Source: Bacteroidales bacterium (GTDB taxonomy: Bacteria > Bacteroidota > Bacteroidia > Bacteroidales > UBA932). From it: a stretch of DNA of 39,611 nt. The stretch is from positions 1 through 39,611 of the forward strand of contig SFMU01000017.1 in assembly GCA_004552965.1 (NCBI GenBank). Direction: 5' to 3'. Below are positions 14,779 to 24,794 of the stretch, one piece after another; position 1 is the first letter of the stretch; each line of letters starts with the position of its first letter. The translations under genes and the position numbers were made by a program. The notes beneath the pieces were generated by a model. The model saw only the letters and a list, made by a program, of their open reading frames with translations. It was not told where the DNA came from and did no database searches.

Positions 14779-17700
14779 ATGAAAATACACGATAAAATCC
14801 AGTTCGCATCCTGTCTCTCCAAAATGAGAGCAGCGATTGCGGTTGTCCTCCTGCTTTTGACAGCCGGTGCAGGTAATCTTGCATTTGCTCAGAGCAGAAC
14901 AATCACCGGTACGGTGCTTGATGAGAACAGCCAGCCAATGCCTGGTGCTACCGTCATGGTTGAGGGTACCACCAATGGAACAATGACAAATGCCGACGGT
15001 ACCTTCGTTCTCGCGAATGTACCTGCAAAGGCTACTGTTGTTGTCAAATGCGTCGGTTACAAGGACGTTGTCCTGGAGTCTGGAAAGACTTCCTACACAA
15101 TCAAACTTGAAGTCGATGCAACTTTGCTCGAAGAGACGGTCTTCGTCGCTTTCGGTCAGCAGAAGAAGGTTTCCGTGACGGGTTCCATCTCCACGGTCTC
15201 CAACGCTGATCTCCGCAAGACCACGACTACCCGTCTCGACAACGCCCTTGCTGGTCGTGTCACCGGTCTTACCTCTATGCAGAGCGCCGGTGGTCAGCCT
15301 GGTGCCGATGGAGCCACAATGTACCTCCGTGGTGCTGCCACAACCAACGGCAAGAGCCCGCTCATCCTCGTGGACGGTGTAGAGCGTGACAACATCCGTA
15401 CAATCGACATGAATGAGGTCGAGAGCCTTTCAGTCCTCAAGGACGCTTCGGCTACCGCTCTCTATGGTGTCCAGGGTGCAAACGGTGTCATCCTTATCCA
15501 GACCCGCAGAGGTCAGAAGGGAAAACCTCAGCTCTCCATCACCTTCGATCAGTCATGGACCTCCTTCACAATGGAGCCTTCAGTTCTTCATTCATGGGAG
15601 TATTGCGAATTCCGTAACGAGGCCCTCCTCAATGATGGAAAGCCTGCACAGTTCTCACAGGAAGTCATTGACAAATACAAGAACCCTCTCCTCGGTCTCG
15701 ATCCTGCAGATCCTGACTATGAGGCAAAGGCAGCCATGAGGCAGTACACCTACTGCGACAATGACTTCTACCGCATGTATCTCAAGAAGAACACTCCGCA
15801 GACCCGTGTGAATGCCAATCTGTCCGGTGGTACTGACTATGTCAACTACTTCCTCAACATCGGTTACATCCATCAGGGTGGTAACCTCAACACTGAGGAC
15901 CCTGACTATCTCGGCTACGATCCGCAGTGTTACATGAACCGTCTCAGCCTCCGTTCGAACCTCGACTTCCACATCACCAAGAACCTCACAGCATCCCTCA
16001 ATCTCGCATCTTATGCTGAGGATGTCAATATGCCTTGCGTTGGTGGCATGTACGGTGGCAGCGAGTCCTGGATGATCAACGACCTTATCTATCAGTCTCA
16101 GACCATCACTCCTATCTCTGCAGGTCCTACCACTCTCTCTTCCATTGATAACTCTGCTCCAGCAGGAAGCATCATTTCCTACAACTATCTTGACCGTACC
16201 GCATTCGAGATTATCAATCGCCGCGGTTTCCACACAAAGAAGAGAAAGAACCTCAACTCTCAGTTCACTCTCAATTGGGATCTCAGTGAACTTGTGACAA
16301 AGGGTCTCTCCATCACCGGACTTGCAGCTTATGACACCTATAACAACGGTATCCTCGAAGGCTACAAGGCAGAACCTACCTATACCACTATCGTCGACTA
16401 CGAAAACGATAAGACAGTCTACAACATCAAGACTCCTCAGACAACCGCTCTGTCACTATCTCACTCCAAGTCATCCAACTACCAGATCTACGTCCAGGCT
16501 TCCCTGAACTACAACAGGACCTTTGGAAAGCATGATGTCGGTGCGATGATCAATGCCTACAGAAAGTACTGGGAGACTGAAGGTGCTCAGATTCCTTTCA
16601 ACGTGATCGGTTCCGCTTTCCGTGCAACATATTCATATGATGACAGATACCTCGCTGAGGTCAACATCGGTTACAACGGATCAGAGCAGTTTGCTCCTGG
16701 ACAGCGTTTCGGTCTCTTCCCTTCAGGATCCATCGGTTGGGTAGCCAGCAACGAAAGCTTCCTCAAGGATAATCCTGTTCTTACCTGGTTGAAGTTCCGC
16801 GCTTCCTACGGTCTTGTAGGTAATGACTCGATGGGTGGCAACCGCTTCCTCTTCCAGGACAACATCCAGGTTGGTGGCGGTACATCCGCAGGCGGTCTTG
16901 GCGGTCACACAATCAGTGAAGGTCTGCTCGGTAACAAGAACCTTACCTGGGAGCTTGCAAAGAAGATGAACGTCGCTGTTGAAATCGGCTTCTTCAAGGA
17001 CTTCCGCTTCCAGTTCGACTACTTCACCGAGAACCGCGACCAGATCCTCCTTTCCCGTAAGACCATCCCTTCATTCCAGGGTGTGCCGGGTTCTTCAATT
17101 CCTAAGGTCAACATGGGTGTTGTCAAGAACCACGGTTTTGAGATCGAGGCCAGCTACAGCCACTCTTTCAACCAGGATTTCTCATTCTCTATCAAGGGTA
17201 ACATGGGCTTCAACGATAACGTTGTCATCGAATACGATGAGGCACAGCTCGCTGATACCTATGCATACCGCTACAGGACAGAAGGCTATCGTCTCGGACA
17301 GGCTTTCGGTTATCTGATCGATTGGGATTCCCCTGGTAACGGTTACTTCACCTCACAGGAAGAAATCGACAACTACTATCCTTACAAGTTCGCTTCACCA
17401 AGAGTCGGTGACTTCGTCTACAAGGATGTCAACGGTGACGGTCAGATTGACGACAAGGACTATGCTCCTATCGGCTATTCTACTTCCGTCCCTGGTCTCA
17501 ACTACGGTATCACACTCGGTGTGAATTTCAAGGGCTTCGATTTCAACGTCCTCTTCTCAGGTCTCGGACGTTACAGCAAGCACTTCGACGGTCAGGGTAC
17601 TGATGAATTCACCTGCGCAGGTACTTACTTCGACTATCATAGAACTGCATGGACTCCTGAGCGCGCAGCCAGCGGTGAAAAGATCACCTATCCTGCACTT

Positions 17701-17970
17701 TCTACTGCCTCGTCTTCAAGTACTGTTCAGAACGATTTCTTCATCATGAACCGTTCCTTCCTCCGTCTCAAGAACATTGAGCTCGGTTACACTCTTCCTA
17801 AAAAGGCCCTCAGCAAGGCTGGCGTAAAGGCTCTCCGCATCTATGTTGCAGGTCAGAACCTCTTCGTTTGGGATAACCTCGTAATCACTCACCTCGATCC
17901 AGAGCAGAACAGTGGACTTGCTTATCCTATCACCAAGAATGTCAGTGTCGGAGTCAATATTAACTTCTAA
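14779..17970 (+). CDS. SusC-like TonB-dependent outer-membrane transporter 1
   Basis: The 1063-residue protein has a signal peptide ending near residue 37 (LAFAQS), a carboxypeptidase-D-regulatory-like domain (about 41-115; TITGTVLDENSQPMPGATV), the plug domain (about 135-245; GSISTVSNADLRKTTTTRLD, MYLRGAATTNGKSPLILVDG, VESLSVLKDASATALYGVQG) and a long C-terminal barrel ending in VGVNINF. It imports oligosaccharides over the outer membrane, capped by the SusD lipoprotein encoded 11 bp downstream. There is no STN domain before the regulatory-like domain, so it is not a transducer for an ECF-sigma/anti-sigma system; control by the AraC protein is more likely. The substrate cannot be read from sequence, but linkage to rhaBAT points to a rhamnose-containing glycan. 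Confidence 0.95.
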   Translation: MKIHDKIQFASCLSKMRAAIAVVLLLLTAGAGNLAFAQSRTITGTVLDENSQPMPGATVMVEGTTNGTMTNADGTFVLANVPAKATVVVKCVGYKDVVLESGKTSYTIKLEVDATLLEETVFVAFGQQKKVSVTGSISTVSNADLRKTTTTRLDNALAGRVTGLTSMQSAGGQPGADGATMYLRGAATTNGKSPLILVDGVERDNIRTIDMNEVESLSVLKDASATALYGVQGANGVILIQTRRGQKGKPQLSITFDQSWTSFTMEPSVLHSWEYCEFRNEALLNDGKPAQFSQEVIDKYKNPLLGLDPADPDYEAKAAMRQYTYCDNDFYRMYLKKNTPQTRVNANLSGGTDYVNYFLNIGYIHQGGNLNTEDPDYLGYDPQCYMNRLSLRSNLDFHITKNLTASLNLASYAEDVNMPCVGGMYGGSESWMINDLIYQSQTITPISAGPTTLSSIDNSAPAGSIISYNYLDRTAFEIINRRGFHTKKRKNLNSQFTLNWDLSELVTKGLSITGLAAYDTYNNGILEGYKAEPTYTTIVDYENDKTVYNIKTPQTTALSLSHSKSSNYQIYVQASLNYNRTFGKHDVGAMINAYRKYWETEGAQIPFNVIGSAFRATYSYDDRYLAEVNIGYNGSEQFAPGQRFGLFPSGSIGWVASNESFLKDNPVLTWLKFRASYGLVGNDSMGGNRFLFQDNIQVGGGTSAGGLGGHTISEGLLGNKNLTWELAKKMNVAVEIGFFKDFRFQFDYFTENRDQILLSRKTIPSFQGVPGSSIPKVNMGVVKNHGFEIEASYSHSFNQDFSFSIKGNMGFNDNVVIEYDEAQLADTYAYRYRTEGYRLGQAFGYLIDWDSPGNGYFTSQEEIDNYYPYKFASPRVGDFVYKDVNGDGQIDDKDYAPIGYSTSVPGLNYGITLGVNFKGFDFNVLFSGLGRYSKHFDGQGTDEFTCAGTYFDYHRTAWTPERAASGEKITYPALSTASSSSTVQNDFFIMNRSFLRLKNIELGYTLPKKALSKAGVKALRIYVAGQNLFVWDNLVITHLDPEQNSGLAYPITKNVSVGVNINF

Positions 17971-17981
17971 TGACAGAGAAT

Positions 17982-19892
17982 ATGAAAAAAATTACTTATA
18001 TCTTCGCTTGTCTCCTTGTCGCCGCTCTGGCCAGCTGCAATAAAGCTCTTGACCAGGCTCCGGACGGTAAGATTTCGCTGGACGAAGTCTTCGCCGACAA
18101 TGACAAGACAATGTACTATCTCAACTCCTGCTATTCCAGCATACATAACAAGGGTCTGGGCTATTTTTTCTGGACCAGAGGACCGGTAAACTGGTGCGAT
18201 GATTCCTGGGATGGCGATGACCTCGATGTTAACTGGGCATCTTCTTCCCGTCTCTACAAGGGTGATGCTTCTGCAAGCAATCATCCTGTTACCAGTTTCG
18301 GTGACGGAAACGGAAACCACTGGGCCAACTACTTTGCCCGCATCAGGAATTGTGCAGTGTTCCTCCAGAACATTCCTAACGCAAATGTTAACAACGAGGC
18401 TGACCGCTCACGCTGGACTGCTGAGGCTCACCTCCTCAGGGCTTACTACTACACTGAGCTTCTCCTCTGGTTCGGTACCGGTCTTCCGCTAGTTGATGAA
18501 CCATACGGTCTTGACACTGATTTTGCTACTGTTGAAAAGGCTTCATATTACGAGACTGTCAAGTTCATCATGAAGGACTGCGATGCCGCTCTCGAATGCC
18601 CTGAACTTCCTTGGAGAATTGAGAACGGATCAGAAGCATTGCGTGTCACTAAGGCTCTTGCATGGGCAATCAAGGCAAGGGTAATGGTCTTTGCTGCTTC
18701 TCCTCTATACAACGATGGTGAAAACCATTGGGAAGAGGCTTACCAGGTCTGCAAGCAGGCAGTTGCAGCTCTTGAAGGCCAGGGCTACAAGCTCTACACA
18801 ACAGCACAGCGTTCAGAGTGGAAAGCAGAAAACGCATTCCTTCCAAACGCTGCCGCACAGGCTTTCAACGAGTACTTCTGCAACTCTCAGGAATATTCAG
18901 CTTCTCCTAACGACATGGAGACCATTTATCAGCTTCAGGACGGTGGTAACTGGAATGTTTCCAATGTTGACTGTATCGGAGCCATCCAGGGTTACAAGAC
19001 AGGTACCTGCCCTTCACAGGAACTCGTTGATGCTTTCGAGACCATTGACGGCGAGCCTATCCTCGACCTGACAAAGCCTTACCTCGATGAGGAAACCCAT
19101 CTTAAGCCGAACTACAACAAGGCCAACACGATGTATGATCCTCAGAATCCTTATGCCAACAGGGATCCTCGCTTCTATGCCACCATCTACTACAACGGTG
19201 CAAAGCGTTACTGCAAGTGGGGTCTGAAGCCAGGAGCCATCTCATTCGAAAATGCCGGCAAGGAAGGCAAGTTCGCACGTATCATTGCTACCTGGTGCCA
19301 GTATGAGGATGCTAACGGCAATATCATCGCCACACCTGAACCTACCACAGGACAGTCTCTCACCGGTCGTACTCCTACCCGTACCGGATACTTCGAGAGA
19401 AAGTTTGCTCATCCTAACGAGGATGCTGAGAACCCAAAGCAGGGTGCACGTCACAAGGACTATCGTCTTGCTGAGACTTATCTGTTCCTTGCAGAGGCTG
19501 CCAACGAGTCAGGTCACACCGACGATGCCCTCACCTATCTCAACAAGGTACGCAACCGCGTCGGTATGCCTGCAGTGACTGTTACCGACCAGGCCAAGCT
19601 CCGCGACCGAATCAAGAACGAGCGCCGTGTCGAGTTCGCACTCGAGGGACAGCGTTACTTCGACGTCCGCCGCTGGCACAAACCAGGTGAGGATCTCAGC
19701 ACCACTGACCATTACATCACCGCAGCAAAGATCACCCACATGAATGACGGTTCTTACAAGTATGACCGTCAGATTGTCGGCGAGCGTCTCTGCTGGGAGA
19801 GCAAGTTCCTCACTGTACCTATTCCTGCATCTGAGGTTTCCAACATGGAAGCTATCACCGGCGAGAACTGGCAGAACGATGGATGGCAGTAA
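17982..19892 (+). CDS. SusD-like nutrient-binding lipoprotein 1
   Basis: I take the ATG at 17982 (MKKITYIFACLLVAALASC, lipid-modified Cys19), 636 residues; an ATG at 17970 overlapping the susC stop (TAATG) is possible. The SusD/RagB fold is evident: N-terminal ALDQAPDGKISLDEVFADNDKT-type segment, TPR helices such as EAHLLRAYYYTELLLWFG and ALAWAIKARVMVFAASPLYND, and the C-terminal block RLAETYLFLAEAANESG, then RVEFALEGQRYFDVRRWHKPGE. It is the surface lid of the SusC1 complex, binding glycan before import. Large inserts around residues 60-110, rich in W, D and N, may form the binding face. Confidence 0.93.
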   Translation: MKKITYIFACLLVAALASCNKALDQAPDGKISLDEVFADNDKTMYYLNSCYSSIHNKGLGYFFWTRGPVNWCDDSWDGDDLDVNWASSSRLYKGDASASNHPVTSFGDGNGNHWANYFARIRNCAVFLQNIPNANVNNEADRSRWTAEAHLLRAYYYTELLLWFGTGLPLVDEPYGLDTDFATVEKASYYETVKFIMKDCDAALECPELPWRIENGSEALRVTKALAWAIKARVMVFAASPLYNDGENHWEEAYQVCKQAVAALEGQGYKLYTTAQRSEWKAENAFLPNAAAQAFNEYFCNSQEYSASPNDMETIYQLQDGGNWNVSNVDCIGAIQGYKTGTCPSQELVDAFETIDGEPILDLTKPYLDEETHLKPNYNKANTMYDPQNPYANRDPRFYATIYYNGAKRYCKWGLKPGAISFENAGKEGKFARIIATWCQYEDANGNIIATPEPTTGQSLTGRTPTRTGYFERKFAHPNEDAENPKQGARHKDYRLAETYLFLAEAANESGHTDDALTYLNKVRNRVGMPAVTVTDQAKLRDRIKNERRVEFALEGQRYFDVRRWHKPGEDLSTTDHYITAAKITHMNDGSYKYDRQIVGERLCWESKFLTVPIPASEVSNMEAITGENWQNDGWQ

Positions 19893-19926
19893 TATATCCT
19901 CTTAGACTTCTTAACAAGAATCAAAT

Positions 19927-22900
19927 ATGATAAACAAGAATATAATCACAGCAGCTGCGCTTGTCCTGTTCGGCTCTGCCTTCCAGGCTAACGCACAGAC
20001 CGATATTGTGGTCAAAGGTACCGTAAAGGACATTTACGGTAACCCTCTCCCTGGCGTGGTTGTCTCAGCTAATCATAAGGATCTTTACATCACCGACAAG
20101 AATGGTGAGTACACTGCCACGACCGACAGGTCTGACAAACTCACTTTCTCTCTGCTCGGCTACAAGCAGGCTGAAGTTCCTGCTTCCGGCACGATGGAAG
20201 TTGTCCTTGAGGATGATGCTCACAATCTCGCACAGAAAGTTAACCTCGGCTATTCAAACCAGTACAGAGAGGTCCTTTCTGACGCCGTTTCGACCGTCTC
20301 CGGTGAAACTCTTTCAAAGTCGCTCATGCCAAGACTCCAGGGTACCTTCTCAGGTCTCTTCTCAGGTCTCACCACCATCGAGTCTGCATTCGAGCCTACT
20401 CTTGAAGCTGTCGATATGTACATCCGCGGTCTCTCCACCATTCATGGCGGTGGTGCAGGTGTCGTAATTGACGGTATCCTCTATGACTCATATTCTCACG
20501 ATATCCTCTACCGCATCTCTCCTGAAGAGGTCGAGTCCGTATCTGTCCTCAAGGACGGTTCAGCACAGGCCATCTACGGTCTGAAGGGTGCAAACGGTAT
20601 CATCGTGATCAACACAAAGCGTGGTACTCCTGGAAAGCTTAAGGTCGGTGTCAACATCTCCGAGACTCTCCAGCAGCCATCTTTCGTTGCCGAGTGCTTT
20701 GATTCCTACACCTATGCTACTCTTCGCAACCAGGCCGGTGTAAACGACGGACTCGGACAGAATGCATTCTATCCTGAAGATGCAATCGAAGGTTTCAGAA
20801 CCGGTGAAAATCCTGAGCTTTATCCTAACACCAGATGGCAGGATATGCTCCTCAGAAAGGTCTTCAACCAGCAGAGAATCGCTCTCGACGCTACCGGAGG
20901 AAATGACAATGTCAAGTTCTACTCAAACTTCAACGTTTTGCGTCAGGGTTCTTTCTTCCACACCGATCCTAACGAGAAGTTCGACTCCAACCCTCAGAAG
21001 TACAGAATCAACTTCCGTTCAAACATTGACATCAAGGTCAACGACTGGATCGACCTCTGGATGAATCTTGCAGGTTCCATCGTCAAGACCCATGCTCCTT
21101 CCGGCGGTATCCAGTGGACCGGTGCAATCTACAACATGGCCACTTACATGCCATCCACCCTTTATGGACCTGTCACTCCTACCGTCTATGACGATGAAGG
21201 AAACGTTATCGAGGAAGGCGGTGAGGTTACAACAACCACAAACATCGGCGGTTCTCCTTATGCAGAACTCAACCGTGTAGGTTACAGCAACCAGACCAAC
21301 ACCAACATCTACGGTCAGGCAGGTATCAGGTTCAACCTTGATTTCATCACTCCTGGTCTGTGGGCAGGCGGTTCTGTAGGTTACCTTTCATACATCACCG
21401 CAACCCAGTCAACCATCCAGTCATACTCAAGATGGACCCGTGACGACGATTGGAGCACTCTCTCTTTCACCCAGCACGGAACAACCATCAACGGTACTCT
21501 CAACTATTCCAAGGGAACCGCACTCTATGGCTACATTTCTTACAAGGCAGAGATGGGTTGGGCAAGGAATTTCGGCAAGCATCATGTAGCTGCCGACGCC
21601 TATGCAATCTACCAGGTTCATGATGACATCACCGGCAACGTCGGTGCATCATATGACTTCAGAAGGGCATTCACCGGTCTTGAGGCTACCTACGACTACG
21701 ACAAGAGATATGCCGTCAAGTTCGCAACCGGTTACTCCGCTTCCGACTACTTCCCTAGGGCTACCCGCTGGCTCTTGACTCCTTCGGTTTCAGGTGCGTG
21801 GATCGCTTCCAACGAAAGCTTCATCAAGGATGCAGTCCCTGCAATCTCCCTCCTCAAGATCCGCGGATCTTACGGTATTACCGGTAACGATTCTGCAGGT
21901 ATCGACAGGTATGCTTACAAGGACCAGGTTGTCAGCAACGGTGGCGGTATGATCAGCTACCTCGGCTACTACACCAACGAGTCTGTCTATGGTAATGCAT
22001 CCCTCGAGCCTGAGAAGATCAAGAAGGCCAACGTCGGTATCGATCTCGGTCTCTGGAACCAGCTCCAGATCAGCTTCGATGCATTCAAGGAGAAGATGGA
22101 CAACGGTATCGCCCGTTCTACCGCTCTCGTACCTCAGTATCAGGGTATTTCCCTCGGTGCTTATCCTGTCACCAACCTCTCGAAATATGAGAACAAGGGA
22201 TGGGAGCTCGCAGTCAGCTACAGAAAGCGCTTCAACGCCGACTGGGCACTCAACCTCGCAGGTCACCTTGACTACAACAAGAACAAGGTCATCTACATCG
22301 GAGAGTCCGCTCTTGATGAGACCTATGCTTATCCTCTCCGCAGCGAGGGCTATGCTTACGGTCAGAGCTGGGGTTACCTCGTAGACTGGAGCAACGGCAA
22401 CGGTCTCTTCAACTTCCAGGACGAAATCGACAACTCTGCACAGTACTCATTCGGTACCCCTAGAGTCGGTGACATCAAGTACCAGGATCTCAATGAGGAC
22501 GGCATTATCGACGACAAGGACAAGGCTCCTATCGGCAACGGTTCCCTTCCTCGCTACAACTTCGCACTCAACGCAGGTTTCTCATACAAGAACCTTGAGG
22601 TCAGCCTCCTTTTCCAGGGTGTCGGCGACTACAAGAGGAACTACCAGGGTCTTATCAGCAACATGTCAAGCTATGATGGTATCTACTCTGATGCTCATCT
22701 TGGCGCATGGACCGCTGAAAAGTGGCTCAACGACGAGGCCATCAGTTTCCCTGCTCTCTCTACAAAGGCTACTACTAACAACCAGACCAACGACTTCCTG
22801 CTCAGGGATGCTTCATTCCTCCGTCTGAAGAATGTCGAGATCGCTTACAACATGCCTAGAAAGGTTTGTGACGTCTTCAAAGCCAGTGCATTCAAGGTTT

Positions 22901-23022
22901 ACGTCAGCGGTCAGAACCTCTTCACCATCGACGACCTCCCTGTTGATATGCCTGTTGAGGGTAGCTACAACTCATTCCCAATCTGCAGAATGTACAGAGT
23001 CGGTATCAACCTCACATTCTAA
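19927..23022 (+). CDS. SusC-like TonB-dependent outer-membrane transporter 2
   Basis: A 1031-residue SusC with signal peptide (to about residue 23, QANAQ), a carboxypeptidase-D-regulatory-like domain (about 29-100; VVKGTVKDIYGNPLPGVVV), plug (about 110-235; MYIRGLSTIHGGGAGVVIDG, VESVSVLKDGSAQAIYGLKG) and barrel to VGINLTF. It shares the barrel landmarks WIASNESFIKDA and GSYGITGNDS with SusC1 (WVASNESFLKDN, ASYGLVGNDS) but is clearly diverged, so it is not a recent duplicate. No STN domain. It starts 34 bp after susD1, on the same likely transcript, and pairs with the SusD at 23055. A second transporter suggests import of a different oligosaccharide size or decoration. Confidence 0.94.
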   Translation: MINKNIITAAALVLFGSAFQANAQTDIVVKGTVKDIYGNPLPGVVVSANHKDLYITDKNGEYTATTDRSDKLTFSLLGYKQAEVPASGTMEVVLEDDAHNLAQKVNLGYSNQYREVLSDAVSTVSGETLSKSLMPRLQGTFSGLFSGLTTIESAFEPTLEAVDMYIRGLSTIHGGGAGVVIDGILYDSYSHDILYRISPEEVESVSVLKDGSAQAIYGLKGANGIIVINTKRGTPGKLKVGVNISETLQQPSFVAECFDSYTYATLRNQAGVNDGLGQNAFYPEDAIEGFRTGENPELYPNTRWQDMLLRKVFNQQRIALDATGGNDNVKFYSNFNVLRQGSFFHTDPNEKFDSNPQKYRINFRSNIDIKVNDWIDLWMNLAGSIVKTHAPSGGIQWTGAIYNMATYMPSTLYGPVTPTVYDDEGNVIEEGGEVTTTTNIGGSPYAELNRVGYSNQTNTNIYGQAGIRFNLDFITPGLWAGGSVGYLSYITATQSTIQSYSRWTRDDDWSTLSFTQHGTTINGTLNYSKGTALYGYISYKAEMGWARNFGKHHVAADAYAIYQVHDDITGNVGASYDFRRAFTGLEATYDYDKRYAVKFATGYSASDYFPRATRWLLTPSVSGAWIASNESFIKDAVPAISLLKIRGSYGITGNDSAGIDRYAYKDQVVSNGGGMISYLGYYTNESVYGNASLEPEKIKKANVGIDLGLWNQLQISFDAFKEKMDNGIARSTALVPQYQGISLGAYPVTNLSKYENKGWELAVSYRKRFNADWALNLAGHLDYNKNKVIYIGESALDETYAYPLRSEGYAYGQSWGYLVDWSNGNGLFNFQDEIDNSAQYSFGTPRVGDIKYQDLNEDGIIDDKDKAPIGNGSLPRYNFALNAGFSYKNLEVSLLFQGVGDYKRNYQGLISNMSSYDGIYSDAHLGAWTAEKWLNDEAISFPALSTKATTNNQTNDFLLRDASFLRLKNVEIAYNMPRKVCDVFKASAFKVYVSGQNLFTIDDLPVDMPVEGSYNSFPICRMYRVGINLTF

Positions 23023-23054
23023 TCCGGGACCACTTATTTAAAGATTTGAATGAT

Positions 23055-24758
23055 ATGAAAAAATATTACATTCTCTTTTCCATCTTTGTAGCTTCCTTTG
23101 CGCTTTCAGCTTGTCAGGAGCAGTTTGACCTCAGGTCAAACGGTACCATTGACATGACTGAGGTTTGGAAGGAGCGTAACAGGACTAAGGGTTACCTTAA
23201 CTCTTGCTACAACTATATCCCCGGTACTTCCATCGACTACGCAGCCTACACTGACGATGCCGTTCAGAGTCGTGCCGTTACTCCTGGAACATCATTTGAC
23301 GTTTGGTACAACCAGGGAGTCACCTCTGCCAACTTCGGCAGTTACAATGTTGACGGCGATCCTTGGGGAGGCCTCTATCAGGGCATCCGCAAGTGCAACG
23401 TATTCCTTGCCAACATCGGTGCTTCCACTGCTGAAATGACCGAGTCCGAGAGGGCAGGCTGGACCTCGCAGGCCCACACTCTTCGCGCTCTCTACTATCT
23501 TCAGGTCATCAAGAGATACGGACCTAGCCCTCTCTTCACTGAAGACCTCGGTACAGCTCATGACTATTCCACCGATACCAAGGCTTCTGTAGCCGACATC
23601 ACCAGGCAGATTCTTGCTGACTGTGACGAGGCTCTCAAGACCCCTGACTGTGAGGACTTCTCATATTCCTATGGTTCAGGTCAGTGGGGTGTCATGACCA
23701 AGGCTGTTGCCCAGTACGTGCGTGCTGAGGCTGTCATGTGGGCAATCAGTCCGCTCCTTGCTGACGGTTTCCCTAAGGAAGAGGCTCTCACAGTTGCTGC
23801 TGACGCCCTTTCCAACCTTCTCAAGAATGACTACAGCCTTTGGACAACAGCTAGCGGCAATATGGGTGCTTACCAGACTTATCACCTTACCAACCCTAAT
23901 GACCTCCGTGCAGCTGACAAGGAGACCATCTATGGCGGCGGTCAGGTTTCTGTCTGGTCACAGCACGGTATCCCTACCACCGGAGGTCTTTCTTCAGCAG
24001 GTGCCTGCCCTTCACAGGAGCTTGTCGACGCTTATGAGATGAAGAATGGCCAGCCTGCAATCACCGGCTACAGCGATGCACAGCATCTCAAGCCTGTCAT
24101 CAACAGCGCTTCCGGCTACAATGACAAGAAGCCTTATGAGAACAGAGACCCTCGTTTCTATGCTACCGTATGGTACAATGGCAGCAAGAGAGGTACTGTT
24201 GTCATCAAGACTGCCACAGGTGCAGCACACGCCATCAAGCCAAACGACATCAAGTCTACCCACACCGGTTACTATCTCCGCAAGTATGCAGACGACAAGT
24301 CCAACAAGAACTCCAATGCCGACGGTTACATCCGCACCATGACTCTTGCTGACGTCTACTACAATTTCGCTGAGGTCGCTTACCAGGTTCAGGGTCCTGA
24401 CACCAAGGTTGCCGGTATCAACATGTCTGCACGCGATGCTGTCAATACCGTTCGCGCACGTGCCGGAATGCCTGAGCTTCCTTCAGGTCTCTCAGCTTCT
24501 GATTTCGAGGCAAGGTACCGCAACGACCGCCGTGTCGAGCTTGCATTCACCTCAGACCGTTTCCAGAGCGTACGCCGCTGGAAGATCCTCGGACAGACCG
24601 CCCAGGTTACCGGTATGACTGCAGAGGGTGAGCGTTTCGCCCTTGAACCAAGACCTACTTGCGAAGACAAGTATCTCCTCTATCCGCTCAACCTTACCGA
24701 GGCCAACAAGATTCTCAAGCTTACCGGAACCTCTTGGCAGAACCCGGGTTGGGAGTAG
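23055..24758 (+). CDS. SusD-like nutrient-binding lipoprotein 2
   Basis: A 567-residue SusD/RagB protein. ATG at 23055 starts MKKYYILFSIFVASFALSAC, with the lipid-modified Cys at residue 20. SusD features include RTKGYLNSCYNYIPG, SQAHTLRALYYLQVIKRYGPSPLF, AEAVMWAISPLLADG, the block ADVYYNFAEVAYQVQG and RRVELAFTSDRFQSVRRWKILGQ, and the usual ending KLTGTSWQNPGWE, which parallels NWQNDGWQ in SusD1. It is the lid for SusC2, 32 bp upstream. Divergence from SusD1 is large outside those blocks. It contributes to glycan capture at the cell surface. Confidence 0.92.
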   Translation: MKKYYILFSIFVASFALSACQEQFDLRSNGTIDMTEVWKERNRTKGYLNSCYNYIPGTSIDYAAYTDDAVQSRAVTPGTSFDVWYNQGVTSANFGSYNVDGDPWGGLYQGIRKCNVFLANIGASTAEMTESERAGWTSQAHTLRALYYLQVIKRYGPSPLFTEDLGTAHDYSTDTKASVADITRQILADCDEALKTPDCEDFSYSYGSGQWGVMTKAVAQYVRAEAVMWAISPLLADGFPKEEALTVAADALSNLLKNDYSLWTTASGNMGAYQTYHLTNPNDLRAADKETIYGGGQVSVWSQHGIPTTGGLSSAGACPSQELVDAYEMKNGQPAITGYSDAQHLKPVINSASGYNDKKPYENRDPRFYATVWYNGSKRGTVVIKTATGAAHAIKPNDIKSTHTGYYLRKYADDKSNKNSNADGYIRTMTLADVYYNFAEVAYQVQGPDTKVAGINMSARDAVNTVRARAGMPELPSGLSASDFEARYRNDRRVELAFTSDRFQSVRRWKILGQTAQVTGMTAEGERFALEPRPTCEDKYLLYPLNLTEANKILKLTGTSWQNPGWE

Positions 24759-24794
24759 TCTTCAGATCAGTTCAATGATTAATTTTTCACGAAT

